In this document: in pieces, positions 1 through 9,934 of the stretch
Numbering within the stretch: position 1 is the first letter of the stretch
Layout: every line of letters begins with the position of its first letter
Origin: Halorubrum hochsteinianum
Lineage (GTDB): Archaea > Halobacteriota > Halobacteria > Halobacteriales > Haloferacaceae
Length of the DNA stretch: 64,000 nucleotides
NCBI RefSeq assembly: GCF_023702125.1
Contig: NZ_CP098415.1
Span: forward strand, 1,240,001 to 1,304,000
Direction: 5' to 3'
Program-made: the position numbers and the translations under genes
Notes under the pieces: generated by a model
Told to the model about the DNA's origin: nothing
The model's input: the letters and a program-made list of their open reading frames with translations, nothing else
Database searches by the model: none

Positions 1-937
1 AGCGGGCGAGCGCGCCGACGGCGTCGCCGGCCGACGCGGCGCTCGCGGCCTCGGGGTCGACGAGGACGAGCCGCCCGACGTGCCGGAGCGCGTGCCACAG
101 CGCGAAGTACACCCCGATCGCGAACACCGGTGCCGCGAGCAGGAACCACGCCCACAGCACCGCCAGTTCGCCGACGTCGCGCCGCCACCCGGCGGGGTCG
201 CGTCTCGCCCCGCCGTCGTTACTGCCGTCGCCGCCACCCCGGACTCGGCGGTAGCCCAGTCCGACCGACGCCAGCGTCGCGGCCGCCATCCCCGCGCCGA
301 CCGCGGCGCGGACCGCGGGCGTGAAGAGGGGGTCGACCGCGGTCGCGGCCGCGCCCGCGTCGACGAGGAACAGCCCGACGGTCCACTCGGCCACCAGTCG
401 GTACTCCTCCGGATGCGCGAGCAGCGGAACGCCCATCGGGAGGCCGCCGCGGACGACGAGCGCCAGCCACCGCTCCGCCGACGTGGGCAGGTGGTCGACG
501 CTCGCGATAGCGAGCGTCGCCACGTCGCCCTGCCCCCAGTGGAGCCACGTGAGCGCGACGAAGCCGACGAACGCCGCGACCGGCGCGAGGAAGAACGCGG
601 CGACCACCGCGCCGCCGAGGACCGCGTAGACGACGGAGACGACCGCGATCGACCGTCGCAGCGACACGCCCGGGGCGGCCCGGAGCGGGACGAGGTGGTC
701 GACCGCGCCGTGAGCCATCCCGACGACGAGCGTCCCGAGCGCGAACGTCGCGACGCCGACTTCGACCGGAAACAGGGGGGTCACGGCACCGATCGGGAGG
801 AGCGCGGCCAGCGCCAGCGCCGGGCGTCGCGCGAACCACCGGTCGACCCGTTCCTCGGCCGACTCCGCGGTCGACCCGCGCCGCCCCGCGTCGGCTGGGC
901 GCGATTCGGTCGACTCCGTCGCCGCGGCCTCAGTCAT
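1..937 (-). CDS. brp: Brp/Blh family beta-carotene 15,15'-dioxygenase, 3' end cut by window
   Basis: Predicted membrane enzyme that cleaves beta-carotene into two retinals, the chromophore of bacteriorhodopsin-type proteins. The reverse-strand frame from ATG at 937 reads into position 1 without a stop (312 codons visible), so the C-terminus lies outside the window. Visible family signs are the early segment with MAHGAVDHLVP, a WLHWGQGD motif in a membrane helix, and a late YFALWHALRH segment; the conserved histidines are the expected iron ligands of this family. Several hydrophobic helices are evident. The start overlaps the end of crtY by 8 bases, so the two are probably co-translated. The functional assignment rests on motifs and on the neighbour, which makes the substrate. 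Confidence 0.88.
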   Translation of the reverse strand, partial: MTEAAATESTESRPADAGRRGSTAESAEERVDRWFARRPALALAALLPIGAVTPLFPVEVGVATFALGTLVVGMAHGAVDHLVPLRAAPGVSLRRSIAVVSVVYAVLGGAVVAAFFLAPVAAFVGFVALTWLHWGQGDVATLAIASVDHLPTSAERWLALVVRGGLPMGVPLLAHPEEYRLVAEWTVGLFLVDAGAAATAVDPLFTPAVRAAVGAGMAAATLASVGLGYRRVRGGGDGSNDGGARRDPAGWRRDVGELAVLWAWFLLAAPVFAIGVYFALWHALRHVGRLVLVDPEAASAASAGDAVGALAR

Positions 938-1760
938 CGACCACGTCGGGGTCCGGGTCGGCGGGCGGTTCCGGGCCGGGCACGTCGGGCTCGGCCGCTC
1001 CCGACGGGACCGACTCCGCGACGCTCCCGCGGCGGTCGTTCCAGTCGAGCACCCACTCGAACAGCACCAGCCCGTTGACGGTCATCACCCCGGCGGCGGC
1101 GAAGAAAAGCATCTCCTCGATCGGGAGGCCCAACACGGCGACGCCGGTCGTGTACTCGGCGGAGAGCTGCCACGTCCCCATCGCGATCGCGATCCGGTCG
1201 GCGACCCAGAAGTAGGCGGCCGGGATCAGCGTCGCGGCGAGCCACATCCGCGGCGTGCGGACGAGGTACCCCCCGCCGACCGCCCACTGGAGCGCGACCA
1301 CCGGACCGACCCACGCGATCAGGCCGCCGAGGTAGAGGTACGAGGGGTCGAGCGTCGTCAGCCAGAGCCCGCCGACGACCATCGCGACCCCGGCGATGAC
1401 GCCGGCGACCCTCGGTTTCCGGTCGAAGTCGCCCTCGCGGAACGTCGGGTCGAACCCGATCAGGTGGAGCGCGAACGCGGTGACGACGGTCTGGATGGTG
1501 AAGAACAGGTACTCGCCGAGGGGGATCGACAGCGCCCGGACGAGCACCGCTCCGTCGGCGTACCACCACGCGCCCTGCCGGATCATGTAGCTGATCCACG
1601 GCGTCGTGTAGAAGTACGCGATGGCCACGAGGATCGCGATCCCGACCGTCGCCCGCCGCTGGCGGACGGCCTCGTACCGCGGCGCGAGGTACCACAGCAG
1701 CGCCAGCACGGGGACGCTGAAAACGAGGTGGAACTGAAGGTACGTCAGCGTCGGTAGCAT
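930..1760 (-). CDS. crtY: Lycopene beta-cyclase, fused CrtYc/CrtYd type
   Basis: Cyclises lycopene to beta-carotene, the substrate of the overlapping downstream Brp enzyme. The 276-residue protein is an integral membrane protein of the archaeal/fungal heterodimer-like type, with two repeated cyclase halves of about three to four helices each. Each half ends in a P-x-E-E/Y motif region: IPLGEYLFF near residue 100 and LPIEEMLFF near residue 215, as expected for this family. The C-terminal 40 residues are an acidic, proline-rich tail typical of halophilic proteins. ATG at 1760 begins directly with a hydrophobic helix, which fits the family start. Confidence 0.93.
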   Translation of the reverse strand: MLPTLTYLQFHLVFSVPVLALLWYLAPRYEAVRQRRATVGIAILVAIAYFYTTPWISYMIRQGAWWYADGAVLVRALSIPLGEYLFFTIQTVVTAFALHLIGFDPTFREGDFDRKPRVAGVIAGVAMVVGGLWLTTLDPSYLYLGGLIAWVGPVVALQWAVGGGYLVRTPRMWLAATLIPAAYFWVADRIAIAMGTWQLSAEYTTGVAVLGLPIEEMLFFAAAGVMTVNGLVLFEWVLDWNDRRGSVAESVPSGAAEPDVPGPEPPADPDPDVVDD

Positions 1761-1855
1761 CGGATCACCCCGGCGAGGACGCTCATGCGATCACGTTCGG
1801 CTCGTCGTTGATTAAGGCTTGATCCAAACATGGTCAGGTGTCGACCGGTGTCAGT

Positions 1856-2503
1856 TCACTCCGCCGCGAGCACGCCGTGCGCCTCCAGCACCTTCCCGAG
1901 CCGGTACATTGAGGCGACGACGGCGTCGCAGACGGGCCGCACCGCGGACTTTGGGACGAAGCCGACGGCGAGGCCCGCGACCTCCAGCATCGGCAGGTCG
2001 TTCGCGCCGTCGCCGACCGCCACCGCGTCGGCCATCGAAACGCCGACCTCGGCCGCCAGGTCCGCGAGCGCGTCGTCTTTCGTCCCCTCGATGAGCGGCC
2101 CCTCGGCCGCCCCGGTGAGCGCGCCGTCGGCCCCGGTCGGCAGGCGGTTCGCGACGATCGTGTCGACCGCGACCCCCTCCCGCTCCAGCGCCGCCTCGAC
2201 GCCGCGCTCGAAGCCGCCGGTCAACACGGCGACGTGGTGCCCCTCGTCGCGCAGGCGTCGGATGAGCCGCGCCGCGCCGGGTCGGATCCGGACCGCGTCG
2301 AAGGCGTCCGCGATGTCTTCCTCCGGGAGGCCCTCCAGTAGCTCCGCGCGCCGATAGAGGCTCTCGGCGTAGCTCATCTCGTCGTTCATCGCCCGCTCGG
2401 TGATCTCGGCGACCTCGTCGGTGACGCCCGCCCGCTCGGCGAGCAGCACCGTCATCTCGGAGTCGGAGAGCGTCCCGTCGAAGTCGAACGCGATGAGACT
2501 CAT
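1856..2503 (-). CDS. serB: Phosphoserine phosphatase SerB (HAD superfamily)
   Basis: Hydrolyses phosphoserine to serine, the last step of the phosphorylated serine pathway. The 215-residue cytoplasmic protein starts with the HAD motif I DFDGTLSDSE (nucleophile Asp7 and general acid Asp9), has motif II in VLTGGF near residue 95, a lysine at about 140 (EGTKDD), and motif IV GDGANDLPML near residue 165. The length matches archaeal SerB. It is a single gene downstream of crtY on the same strand. Other HAD phosphatases are possible, but GDGANDLPM is typical of SerB. Confidence 0.87.
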   Translation of the reverse strand: MSLIAFDFDGTLSDSEMTVLLAERAGVTDEVAEITERAMNDEMSYAESLYRRAELLEGLPEEDIADAFDAVRIRPGAARLIRRLRDEGHHVAVLTGGFERGVEAALEREGVAVDTIVANRLPTGADGALTGAAEGPLIEGTKDDALADLAAEVGVSMADAVAVGDGANDLPMLEVAGLAVGFVPKSAVRPVCDAVVASMYRLGKVLEAHGVLAAE

Positions 2504-2549
2504 GGGTTCCGTTCGTCTCGGCGGGACCTTGAAGCGCGCGGTCGCGGGG

Positions 2550-2753
2550 TCACTTGCCGTCCGCGTCGGCGAGGAACTCCACGTCGCCGGCGACGACCGC
2601 GCTGGCGATGACCCCGACGCCGACGAGGGTGGCGACCCCGAGGGTGGTCAGGGTCACCGAAACCGCCGACCCGCCGACCGCGACGCCGACGAACGCCCCG
2701 ACGGCCCCGCCGACGCCGCCGGCGATCACCGCCAGCGTCTGCGCCTCTCGCAT
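2550..2753 (-). CDS. Small hypothetical membrane protein, 67 aa
   Basis: A 67-residue glycine- and valine-rich protein with two predicted membrane helices (about residues 7-30 and 33-55) and a short acidic tail. No known family is recognised. It has a convincing promoter: a TATA-like GCTTATAA about 30 bases before the ATG, the usual distance for a leaderless haloarchaeal transcript. It sits 46 bases upstream of serB on the same strand, so the two could be co-transcribed. Function unknown. Confidence 0.65.
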   Translation of the reverse strand: MREAQTLAVIAGGVGGAVGAFVGVAVGGSAVSVTLTTLGVATLVGVGVIASAVVAGDVEFLADADGK

Positions 2754-2846
2754 AGGTGTCGCTTCAGCAACACGGGTTATAAGCGTTCGTGCCGGGTTCT
2801 CTCCGGTGATAACGCGGCGGGCCGCGCGAGCGGTCCGGCGGCGGGT

Positions 2847-3764
2847 TCAGCGCGGGTACCGCCGACCGAGGTCGACGCCATCGTCGGCCGAACCGTCCGA
2901 ATTCTCTTCGTCCTCGTCGCCGCCCGGACTCACGCTCCCCGTCCGGTAGCCGGCCATGTCGAGCGTGACGTACTCGAAGCCGAGGTCGGTGAGGTGTTCG
3001 TGGACGGCGTCGGCGAACGCCGGGTCCAGCGCGCGCTCCAGTTCCTCCGGCGCGATCTCGACGCGCGCCAGCCCGTCGTGGTCGCGCACCCGGAACCCCT
3101 CGAAGCCCCACTCGCGGAGCACCCGCTCGGCCTTCTCGACGCGGCTCAGCCGCTCCTCGGTCACCTCCAGTCCGGTCGGGATCCGCGAGGAGAGACACGC
3201 CATCGAGGGCTTGTCGGCGACGGAGAGGTCGTAGGCGTCGGCGATCGCGCGCACCTCCTCCTTCGATACGCCGGCGTCCAGCAGCGGGGAGAACACGTCG
3301 AGCTCCTCGACGGCGCGGAGGCCGGGTCGGTGGCCCTCGCCGGGGTCGTCCGCGTTCGTCCCGTCGCAGACCGTGTCGATCCCGAGGTCCTTCGCCGTCT
3401 CGTACATCTTGCCGAGCCGCATCGTCCGGCAGTGGTAACAGCGGTCGCCGTCGTTGGCGACGAAGTTCGGGTCGTCCAGCTCGGAGAAGGTCACGGTCTC
3501 GTGGGGGATCCCGATCTCGTCGGCGACCCGCTCCGCGTCCGCCAGCTCCGCGGCTGGGAGCGTCTCGCTGCGGGCGGTACACGCCACGGCGTCGTCGCCG
3601 AGTACGTCCGCCGCCAGCGCCGCGACCACCGCGGAGTCGACCCCGCCCGAGAACGCGACGAGGACCCCGTCGCGCTCGCCGAGCGCGTCGCGGGCGGTCG
3701 CCGCCTTCGCCGCCGTCTCGGGCGCGAGCGACCCGTCGCCGACGGGCCGCGCGTTCTGACTCAT
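2847..3764 (-). CDS. larE: ATP-dependent sacrificial sulfur transferase LarE
   Basis: Inserts sulfur into the nickel-pincer nucleotide cofactor of lactate racemase-type enzymes. The 305-residue protein has a PP-loop ATP-pyrophosphatase motif SGGVDS at residues 39-44, then CYHC (Cys109, Cys112) and the family motif KPSMACLSSR (Cys190). A lone Cys190 equivalent is the sacrificial residue of bacterial LarE; the extra C-x2-C suggests the [4Fe-4S]-cluster version described for some archaeal and thermophilic homologues (inference). ATG at 3764 was chosen because the longer open frame upstream runs into the divergent MutS-like gene region and is low in conservation. LarB is encoded at 36329, and LarC is not in the window. 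Confidence 0.85.
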   Translation of the reverse strand: MSQNARPVGDGSLAPETAAKAATARDALGERDGVLVAFSGGVDSAVVAALAADVLGDDAVACTARSETLPAAELADAERVADEIGIPHETVTFSELDDPNFVANDGDRCYHCRTMRLGKMYETAKDLGIDTVCDGTNADDPGEGHRPGLRAVEELDVFSPLLDAGVSKEEVRAIADAYDLSVADKPSMACLSSRIPTGLEVTEERLSRVEKAERVLREWGFEGFRVRDHDGLARVEIAPEELERALDPAFADAVHEHLTDLGFEYVTLDMAGYRTGSVSPGGDEDEENSDGSADDGVDLGRRYPR

Positions 3765-3918
3765 GGCCGGCGTTGGCGGCGAGCGCGAAAAAGCCCGTCG
3801 CACGCGGATCGGCGCTCTTCGCCGCCGACGCGAACCGGTCCCGGTTCGAGGTCGCGCGCGTCCGGACCGCGGGAGCGACCCGCACGCTTTAGACCGTTGC
3901 CGCGATACCGGCGAGTAG

Positions 3919-5952
3919 ATGGAGCTGGAGGCGATCCCCGGCGTCGGGGCCAAGACGGCCGCGGCGCTGCGCGAACTGGACGACCCGGTCGCGACCGTCG
4001 AGTCCGGCGACGTGGCCGCCATCGCCCGCGCGCCGGGCGTCAACGAGGCCCGCGCGGCCCGGATCGCCCGCGGGGCGATCCGCCGCCGCCACGACGACGA
4101 GGGGCGCGTGCTGGCGACCGACCGCGCCCGCGAGCTGTACCGGGAAGCGATCGACCTGCTGCGCGAGCGCACCGTCACCGACTACGCCGCGAAGCGGCTG
4201 GAGACGTTCTACCCGAGCGCGTCCGCCTCGCGGATCGCGGAGGCGCAGTCGTTCGCGGCCGACGCCGCGGAACGCGACCCGGACCCCGCCGTCCGCGAGG
4301 CGCTCGCGGACTGCGCGCCCCTCTCCGACCCCCCGACCGTCCGCGTCCGCGACCGCTGCCTCGCGACCGCCGACGCCGAGACGCTCGCGCGCGCCGAGGC
4401 GGCCGTCCCCGAGCTCTCCGTCGAGACCGTCGAGGACGCCCGCGACGTCTCCGAACTCGGCCGGTCGTACGCCTCCGTGATCGTCTTAGACGAGTCGTTC
4501 GCCGGCCTCGACGTCGAGGGCGACGTGGTCGTCCGTCCGGACGCGCTCGAAACCCCCGCGGAGACGGTTCCCGAGCGGCTGCTGACGTTCTTCGCGGAGA
4601 ACCGCGAGCGGCTGGAGGCGGCGGCGGCGGTCCACGAGGCGGCCGGGACCGCGGCCGACGCCCCCGTCGACCTCGACCGCCTCCGCGACGCGCTCTCGCG
4701 GCTCGACGACGACGGCACGATCGCCGGCGACGCGGAGTTGGACCGCCTGACCGCCGCCGTCGACGACCTCGACGCCGCGGTGTCGACGGCTGCGTCGGTC
4801 GCCGACGACCGCCTGCGCGAGGCGATCCGCGAGCGCGACGTGACCATCGAGGGGACCGACTTCCTCTCCCTCGTCGAGCAGGGCGCGCGCGTCGACTCCC
4901 TTTTAGACCGCGAACTCGCCGACGAGTACGACGAGGCGGTCGACGCCGCCCGCGACCACCTCGCCGACGCGCTCCGCCTGAAGCCGGAGGAGGCGGAATT
5001 GGCCGAGCGCGTCTTCGGCGGCGACCCCTCGTTCCCGGTGGACCACGACGAGAGCGCCGTCTCCCGGCTCCGAGCCGAGCTCTCGGCGGCCCGCGACCGC
5101 CGCGCCGCGAGGCTGAAGGCCGACCTCGCGAGCGACCTCGGCGACCTCCGCGAGCCGGTCAAGACGCTGGTGCGCGACGCCCTGGAGCTCGACGTGGAAC
5201 TCGCGGTCTCGCGGTTCGCCCGCGACTTCGACTGCGTGCTGCCGGAGGTCGTCGACCCGGACGCCGAGGGGGACGCCGCCGCCGAGGGCGACGCCGACGC
5301 CGGCGACGGCGCGAAGGGCTTCCGCATCGAGGGCGGCCGCTCCCCGCTGCTTGACGTCGACTTCGCCGACGTGGAGCCGGTCGACTACGCCGTCTCGGGC
5401 GCGACCCTGCTCTCCGGCGTCAACTCCGGCGGGAAGACCTCCACGCTCGATCTGGTCGCCTTGGTCGTCGTGCTGGCGCAGATGGGGCTGCCGGTCCCCG
5501 CCGAGTCGGCCACGGTCGAGCGGTTCGAGGAGATCCACTACTACGCGAAGTCGCAGGGGACGCTCGACGCGGGCGCGTTCGAGGCCACGCTCCGCGACTT
5601 CGGCGACCTCGTCGACGGCGCGGACGGCCGCCTCGTCTTGGTCGACGAGCTGGAGTCGATCACCGAGCCGGGGGCCTCCGCGAAGATCATCGCGGGGATT
5701 CTGGAGGCGCTCGATGACCAGCACGCGACCGCGGTGTTCGTCTCGCACCTCGCCCGCGAGATCAGAGACGCCGCCGACTTCGAGGTCGCGGTCGACGGCA
5801 TCGAGGCGGCGGGGCTCGTCGACGGCGAACTCCGGGTGAACCGCTCGCCGAAGAAGGGCCACCTCGCGCGGTCGACGCCGGAGCTGATCGTCGAGAAGCT
5901 CGCGGACGACCGCGGCGGCGAGTTCTACGGCGACCTGTTGGAGAAGTTCTGA
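3919..5952 (+). CDS. MutS-related DNA-binding ATPase with N-terminal helix-hairpin-helix
   Basis: A 677-residue protein of the archaeal MutS2/MutS5-like group. It begins with a helix-hairpin-helix (IPGVGAKTAAAL, about residues 5-16, followed by a second HhH-like unit near 40), then a long helical lever/core region, then a C-terminal MutS ATPase: Walker A SGVNSGGKTS near residue 500, Walker B RLVLVDELES near 575, and the signature FVSHLAREI near 615. It lacks the N-terminal mismatch-recognition domain of MutS1 and the C-terminal Smr nuclease of bacterial MutS2. A role in recombination or branched-DNA processing is therefore more likely than classical mismatch repair. A divergent promoter is shared with larE. 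Confidence 0.85.
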   Translation: MELEAIPGVGAKTAAALRELDDPVATVESGDVAAIARAPGVNEARAARIARGAIRRRHDDEGRVLATDRARELYREAIDLLRERTVTDYAAKRLETFYPSASASRIAEAQSFAADAAERDPDPAVREALADCAPLSDPPTVRVRDRCLATADAETLARAEAAVPELSVETVEDARDVSELGRSYASVIVLDESFAGLDVEGDVVVRPDALETPAETVPERLLTFFAENRERLEAAAAVHEAAGTAADAPVDLDRLRDALSRLDDDGTIAGDAELDRLTAAVDDLDAAVSTAASVADDRLREAIRERDVTIEGTDFLSLVEQGARVDSLLDRELADEYDEAVDAARDHLADALRLKPEEAELAERVFGGDPSFPVDHDESAVSRLRAELSAARDRRAARLKADLASDLGDLREPVKTLVRDALELDVELAVSRFARDFDCVLPEVVDPDAEGDAAAEGDADAGDGAKGFRIEGGRSPLLDVDFADVEPVDYAVSGATLLSGVNSGGKTSTLDLVALVVVLAQMGLPVPAESATVERFEEIHYYAKSQGTLDAGAFEATLRDFGDLVDGADGRLVLVDELESITEPGASAKIIAGILEALDDQHATAVFVSHLAREIRDAADFEVAVDGIEAAGLVDGELRVNRSPKKGHLARSTPELIVEKLADDRGGEFYGDLLEKF

Positions 5953-6025
5953 GACCTCGCACGTCCGCCCTCGATAGAGGGACACCGCCGGTACGTTCAT
6001 ATTCCGTCCGCCGATATCGCGTCGC

Positions 6026-6277
6026 ATGCCCGCAGTGTCCCCGTTCGGCGTCCTCCTCTTCGCGGCTCAGGTCGGCGTCGGCGTTCAGGCGTCCCGCTCG
6101 CTCACCGCCCGCGACCGCGCTCACCGCGCCGCGGTCGGCCTCGCCGTCGCGACGCTCGGCGCACTGGTCCTGTTCCGTTTCGGCGTCGTCGCGACCGTCG
6201 CCGTCGATCTCGCCGTGCTCGTCGCGTCGGTCACCGTCGCCGACCGGGGTGGCCGACGCTCGGTCGCAGGTCGGTGA
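6026..6277 (+). CDS. Small hypothetical membrane protein, 83 aa
   Basis: An 83-residue protein with two to three hydrophobic segments (about residues 5-22, 35-52 and 54-70) and a short basic tail. It begins at ATG 6026, 73 bases after the MutS-like gene on the same strand, with an AT-rich stretch (CATATTCCG) about 25-30 bases upstream that could be a TATA element. I do not recognise a family. Composition is like the surrounding host genes. Confidence 0.55.
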   Translation: MPAVSPFGVLLFAAQVGVGVQASRSLTARDRAHRAAVGLAVATLGALVLFRFGVVATVAVDLAVLVASVTVADRGGRRSVAGR

Positions 6278-6328
6278 CCGCCGAGCGGCACCCCCCGAGT
6301 CGTCGGTCTCGCCGGATCGCTCGGGCGT

Positions 6329-6814
6329 TCACGTCTCGTCCGGTTCGCCTGGCCAGACGAGCCGCCACTCGCCGCCGTCGGTCGCGACGAGCCACCGGAG
6401 TTCCAACTCGCCGTCGTCGGCCTCCACGGTCACGGAGACGAGGGCGTTCTCCGCGGCGATCGACTCGGTACCGTCGGCGGTGAGCGACGCGGCGAGGAAC
6501 CCGGAGACGCTTCGAATCCGGTCGGGAGAGAGGTCCTCGGCGATCACCACGGATTCGACGAACCGCTGCCGCACCGTCCCGTCGAACGCCATGGGTGCGT
6601 CACCGGCGAGCTCCGACAGCGGGGAGGCGGAGTGAGCGAGGTCGCGCACGTCGTCGGCGAACGCCTCGGCGTCCTCGGCGTCGCTCGCTCGCCGGTAGTA
6701 CGCCTCGACGACCGCAACCGGACCGTCCGATTCGATACGTGCGATGGAGGGACTCCCGACCGCGAGCGCGAGGGCCGCCGCACCGCCCGCGGACAGGAAC
6801 GATCGCCGCTCCAT
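6329..6814 (-). CDS. Exported hypothetical protein with twin-arginine signal, SnoaL-like size
   Basis: A 161-residue protein with an N-terminal export signal of twin-arginine type: ERRSFLS, then an alanine/leucine-rich hydrophobic segment to about residue 25. The mature part has a mixed alpha/beta pattern starting VVEAYYRRAS and ending RWLVATDGGEWRLVW, reminiscent of SnoaL/NTF2-like or DUF4878-like folds; this is a weak resemblance only. ATG at 6814 was preferred over the in-frame GTG two codons earlier. A TATA-like TTTTTATTA lies about 25-35 bases upstream. It converges on the preceding small membrane-protein gene. Substrate unknown. Confidence 0.7.
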   Translation of the reverse strand: MERRSFLSAGGAAALALAVGSPSIARIESDGPVAVVEAYYRRASDAEDAEAFADDVRDLAHSASPLSELAGDAPMAFDGTVRQRFVESVVIAEDLSPDRIRSVSGFLAASLTADGTESIAAENALVSVTVEADDGELELRWLVATDGGEWRLVWPGEPDET

Positions 6815-6897
6815 GATCACTCGTGAAGAAAATCCATAATAAAAACGTTTTCCGAATGTGCGCCATAGACGGCCGGAGCGCGGCGATCTGGTCGCCT

Positions 6898-9849
6898 TCA
6901 GTCGTCGTCGGCCACCGCGGGCTTCCGGCGGTCGTCGCGGGGGCCTTCGAGGTCGACATCGGGGAGCATGTCCCGGAGGTAGCGCCCCGTGTGCGAGTCG
7001 TCATCGCGGGCGACCGCCTCGGGCGTGCCGCTGGCGACGAGCTCGCCGCCGCCGTCGCCGCCCTCGGGACCGAGGTCGATCACGTGGTCGGCGTTCTTCA
7101 CCAAGTCGAGTTCGTGCTCGATGACGACCACGGTGTTGCCCGCGTCGACGAGGCGGTGGAGCACGTCGATCAGCTTGCGCTCGTCGGCCTTGTGGAGGCC
7201 CGTCGTCGGCTCGTCGAGCAGGTACAGCGTGTCGCCGGTCGCGCGCTTGCCCAGCTCCTCGGCGAGCTTCACCCGCTGGGCCTCGCCGCCGGAGAGCGTG
7301 GTGGAGGGCTGGCCGAGTTCCATGTAGCCCAGCCCGACGTCCTTCAGCAGCTTCAGGCGTCGTTCGAGGCCGCGGTGGCTCTCGAAGAAGTCGTACGCCT
7401 CCGCGACGCTCATGTCGAGCACGTCGGCGATGGTCGCCCCCTTGTACTCGACGTCGAGCGTCTCGTCGTTGTAGCGCGCGCCGCCGCACTCCTCGCAGGG
7501 GACGTACACGTCCGAGAGGAAGTTCATCTCGATCTTGACGGTCCCCTGCCCGCCGCACTCCTCGCAGCGGCCGCCCTTCACGTTAAAGGAGAAGCGCCCC
7601 TTCTCGTAGCCGCGGCGCTTCGCGAGCTTCGTCTCCGCGAACAGCTCCCGGACGTGGTCGAACACGTCGGTGTACGTCGCGGGGTTCGAGCGCGGCGTCC
7701 GCCCGATCGGCGACTGGTCGATGAGCCGCACCGTCTCGATCCCGTCGAGCCCCTCGATCGCGTCGTGCTCGCCGGGGTCGACCGAGGTGTTGTCGTTCAT
7801 CTCGCGGGCGAGCCCCTTATAGAGGATGTCGTTGACGAGCGTCGACTTCCCGGAGCCGGAGACGCCGGTGACGGTCGTCAGCGTGCCGAGCGGGATCGGC
7901 ACGTCGAGGTCGTCGAGGTTGTGCTGGCGAGCGCCCTTCACCACCAGCTCGCCTTCCGCCTCGCGGCGCTCGTCGGGCACCGGAATCGACTCCCGGCCCG
8001 CGAGGTAGTCGGCCGTCACCGACTCGTCGGCCTCGACCACCTCGTCGAAGGTTCCCTGCGCGACGATCTCGCCGCCGCGCTTCCCCGGTCCCGGCCCCAT
8101 GTCGACGATCTCGTCGGCGCGGCGCATCGTCTCCTCGTCGTGCTCGACGACGAGGAGGGTGTTGCCCAGATCGCGGAGCCCTTCGAGGGTGTTCAACAGC
8201 CGGTCGTTGTCGCGCTGGTGGAGCCCGATGGAGGGCTCGTCCAAGACGTACAGCACCCCGACCAGCCCGGAACCGACCTGCGTGGCGAGCCGGATGCGCT
8301 GGCTCTCGCCGCCGGAGAGGGTCGACGCCTCGCGGTCGAGCGTGAGGTACTCCAACCCGACCTCCTCCATGAAGCCGAGCCGCGCGCGGATCTCTTTTAA
8401 AATCTCCTCGGCGATGGTGGTTTCGCGCTCGTTCAGCTCCGACTCCATGCCCTCGAAGTGCTCGCGGGCGTCGGCGATCGACAGCTCGTTCACCTCCGTG
8501 ATCGACGTGCCCGCGACGAGGACGTGCCGCGACTGCTCTTTCAGGCGGGTCCCGTCGCACTCGGGGCAGGTCGTCACGGCCATGTACTCCTCGATGTGGT
8601 CGCGGGCGCGCTCGGAGTCGGTCTCGACGTGGCGGCGCTCCAGGTTGGGGATGACGCCCTCGAAGCGCTCGGTCTTCTCGCGCGTGCCGTTCTTCGTGGT
8701 CCACTCGAAGTGGACGAGGTCGTCGGTGCCGTAGAGGAACTGCCGCTGAACCTCCTCGTCGAGTTCCTCGAAGGGCGTGTCGAGGTCGACCCCGAAGTGG
8801 TCGGCGACGTTGTCGAGCTGCCGCGAGTAGTAGGTGCGGTCGTAGCTCCACGGCTCGAACACGTGTTTGAGCGGCTTCGAGGGGTCCTCGATCACGAGGT
8901 CCTCGTCGACCTCCTTCGTCGAGCCGATCCCCTCGCACTCGGGACAGGCCCCGTACGGGCTGTTGAAGGAGAACGAGCGCGTCTCGATCGCGGAGAACTG
9001 GACGTCGGAGTTGGGGTTGCCCAGCTCCTCGGAGAACTCGACGACGAGCCGGTCGTCGCCGTCGGCGTCCGCGGCCAGCGACCCGGTCGAGCGCGCGTTC
9101 GACGCGAACGGCACGTCCTCGGGCGGGTCGGGGACGATCAGCTTGAGCGCGCCGTCGGCCTCTTCAAGGGCGGTCTCGACGGAGTCCGTGATCCGCGAGC
9201 GGGCGTCCGGCGAGACTTTGACCCGGTCGACGATCACGTCGATCGTGTGGTCGTAGTTCTCGTCTAGCTCGGGGTCGTCGAGGGTCAGGTCGACGGACTC
9301 GCCGTCGACTTCGACGCGGCTGTACCCGTCGCTCACCAGCTCCTCGAACAGCTCCTCGAACGCCCCCTTCTGGTCGCGGACGACCGGGGCGGCAACCTTC
9401 GCGCGGGTCCCCTCCGGGAGTTCGAGGATCTGGTTCACCATGTCCTGTGCGGACTGCTCGCCGACCTCCTCGCCGGTGACGGGGTCGTACTGGGTGCCGA
9501 TCCGGGCGTACAGCAGGCGGAGGTAGTCGTGGAGTTCGGTGACGGTGCCGACCGTCGACCGCGGGTTGTTCGCGGCGTTCTTCTGGTCGATCGAGATCGC
9601 CGGCGAGAGCCCCTCGACGGACTCCACCTGCGGTTTGTCCATCTGCCCGAGGAAGTTCCGGGCGTACGCGGACAGCGACTCGATGTAGCGGCGCTGCCCC
9701 TCGGCGTAGACGGTGTCGAACGCGAGCGACGACTTCCCCGACCCGGACAGCCCGGTGACGACGGTGAACTCCTCGCGCGGGATCCGGACGTCGAGGTCCT
9801 TGAGGTTGTGTTCCTCAGCGCCGCGGACCTCGATGTAGTCCTTGCTCAT
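6898..9849 (-). CDS. uvrA: Excinuclease ABC subunit A (UvrA)
   Basis: Damage-recognition ATPase of bacterial-type nucleotide excision repair; works with UvrB (encoded at 39997). The 983-residue protein contains two ABC ATPase modules. The first has Walker [11 protein letters not shown] near residue 35 and signature TLSGGESQR followed by LDEPSIGLH near 520-545. The second has GVSGSGKST near 665 and TLSGGEAQR with LDEPTTGLH near 855-880. Zinc-binding CPEC/CEEC pairs are visible in both halves, including [10 protein letters not shown] and [10 protein letters not shown] near 760-785. Length is normal for the family. It is a stand-alone minus-strand gene. Confidence 0.98.
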   Translation of the reverse strand: MSKDYIEVRGAEEHNLKDLDVRIPREEFTVVTGLSGSGKSSLAFDTVYAEGQRRYIESLSAYARNFLGQMDKPQVESVEGLSPAISIDQKNAANNPRSTVGTVTELHDYLRLLYARIGTQYDPVTGEEVGEQSAQDMVNQILELPEGTRAKVAAPVVRDQKGAFEELFEELVSDGYSRVEVDGESVDLTLDDPELDENYDHTIDVIVDRVKVSPDARSRITDSVETALEEADGALKLIVPDPPEDVPFASNARSTGSLAADADGDDRLVVEFSEELGNPNSDVQFSAIETRSFSFNSPYGACPECEGIGSTKEVDEDLVIEDPSKPLKHVFEPWSYDRTYYSRQLDNVADHFGVDLDTPFEELDEEVQRQFLYGTDDLVHFEWTTKNGTREKTERFEGVIPNLERRHVETDSERARDHIEEYMAVTTCPECDGTRLKEQSRHVLVAGTSITEVNELSIADAREHFEGMESELNERETTIAEEILKEIRARLGFMEEVGLEYLTLDREASTLSGGESQRIRLATQVGSGLVGVLYVLDEPSIGLHQRDNDRLLNTLEGLRDLGNTLLVVEHDEETMRRADEIVDMGPGPGKRGGEIVAQGTFDEVVEADESVTADYLAGRESIPVPDERREAEGELVVKGARQHNLDDLDVPIPLGTLTTVTGVSGSGKSTLVNDILYKGLAREMNDNTSVDPGEHDAIEGLDGIETVRLIDQSPIGRTPRSNPATYTDVFDHVRELFAETKLAKRRGYEKGRFSFNVKGGRCEECGGQGTVKIEMNFLSDVYVPCEECGGARYNDETLDVEYKGATIADVLDMSVAEAYDFFESHRGLERRLKLLKDVGLGYMELGQPSTTLSGGEAQRVKLAEELGKRATGDTLYLLDEPTTGLHKADERKLIDVLHRLVDAGNTVVVIEHELDLVKNADHVIDLGPEGGDGGGELVASGTPEAVARDDDSHTGRYLRDMLPDVDLEGPRDDRRKPAVADDD

Positions 9850-9934
9850 TTCTATCCCTCCGTTGCGGGCGCGCGCGGGAATACCCGTCGGTCGCGGGGG
9901 TGGCGTCGAGGGACGGCTCCCGGCGTCGGGCGGC

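Noticed and set aside
2400-5354. A 984-codon plus-strand open frame across several genes
   Set aside because: It runs antisense or out of frame to larE and the MutS-like gene and reads as arginine-rich low complexity; long shadow frames are expected at this GC content.
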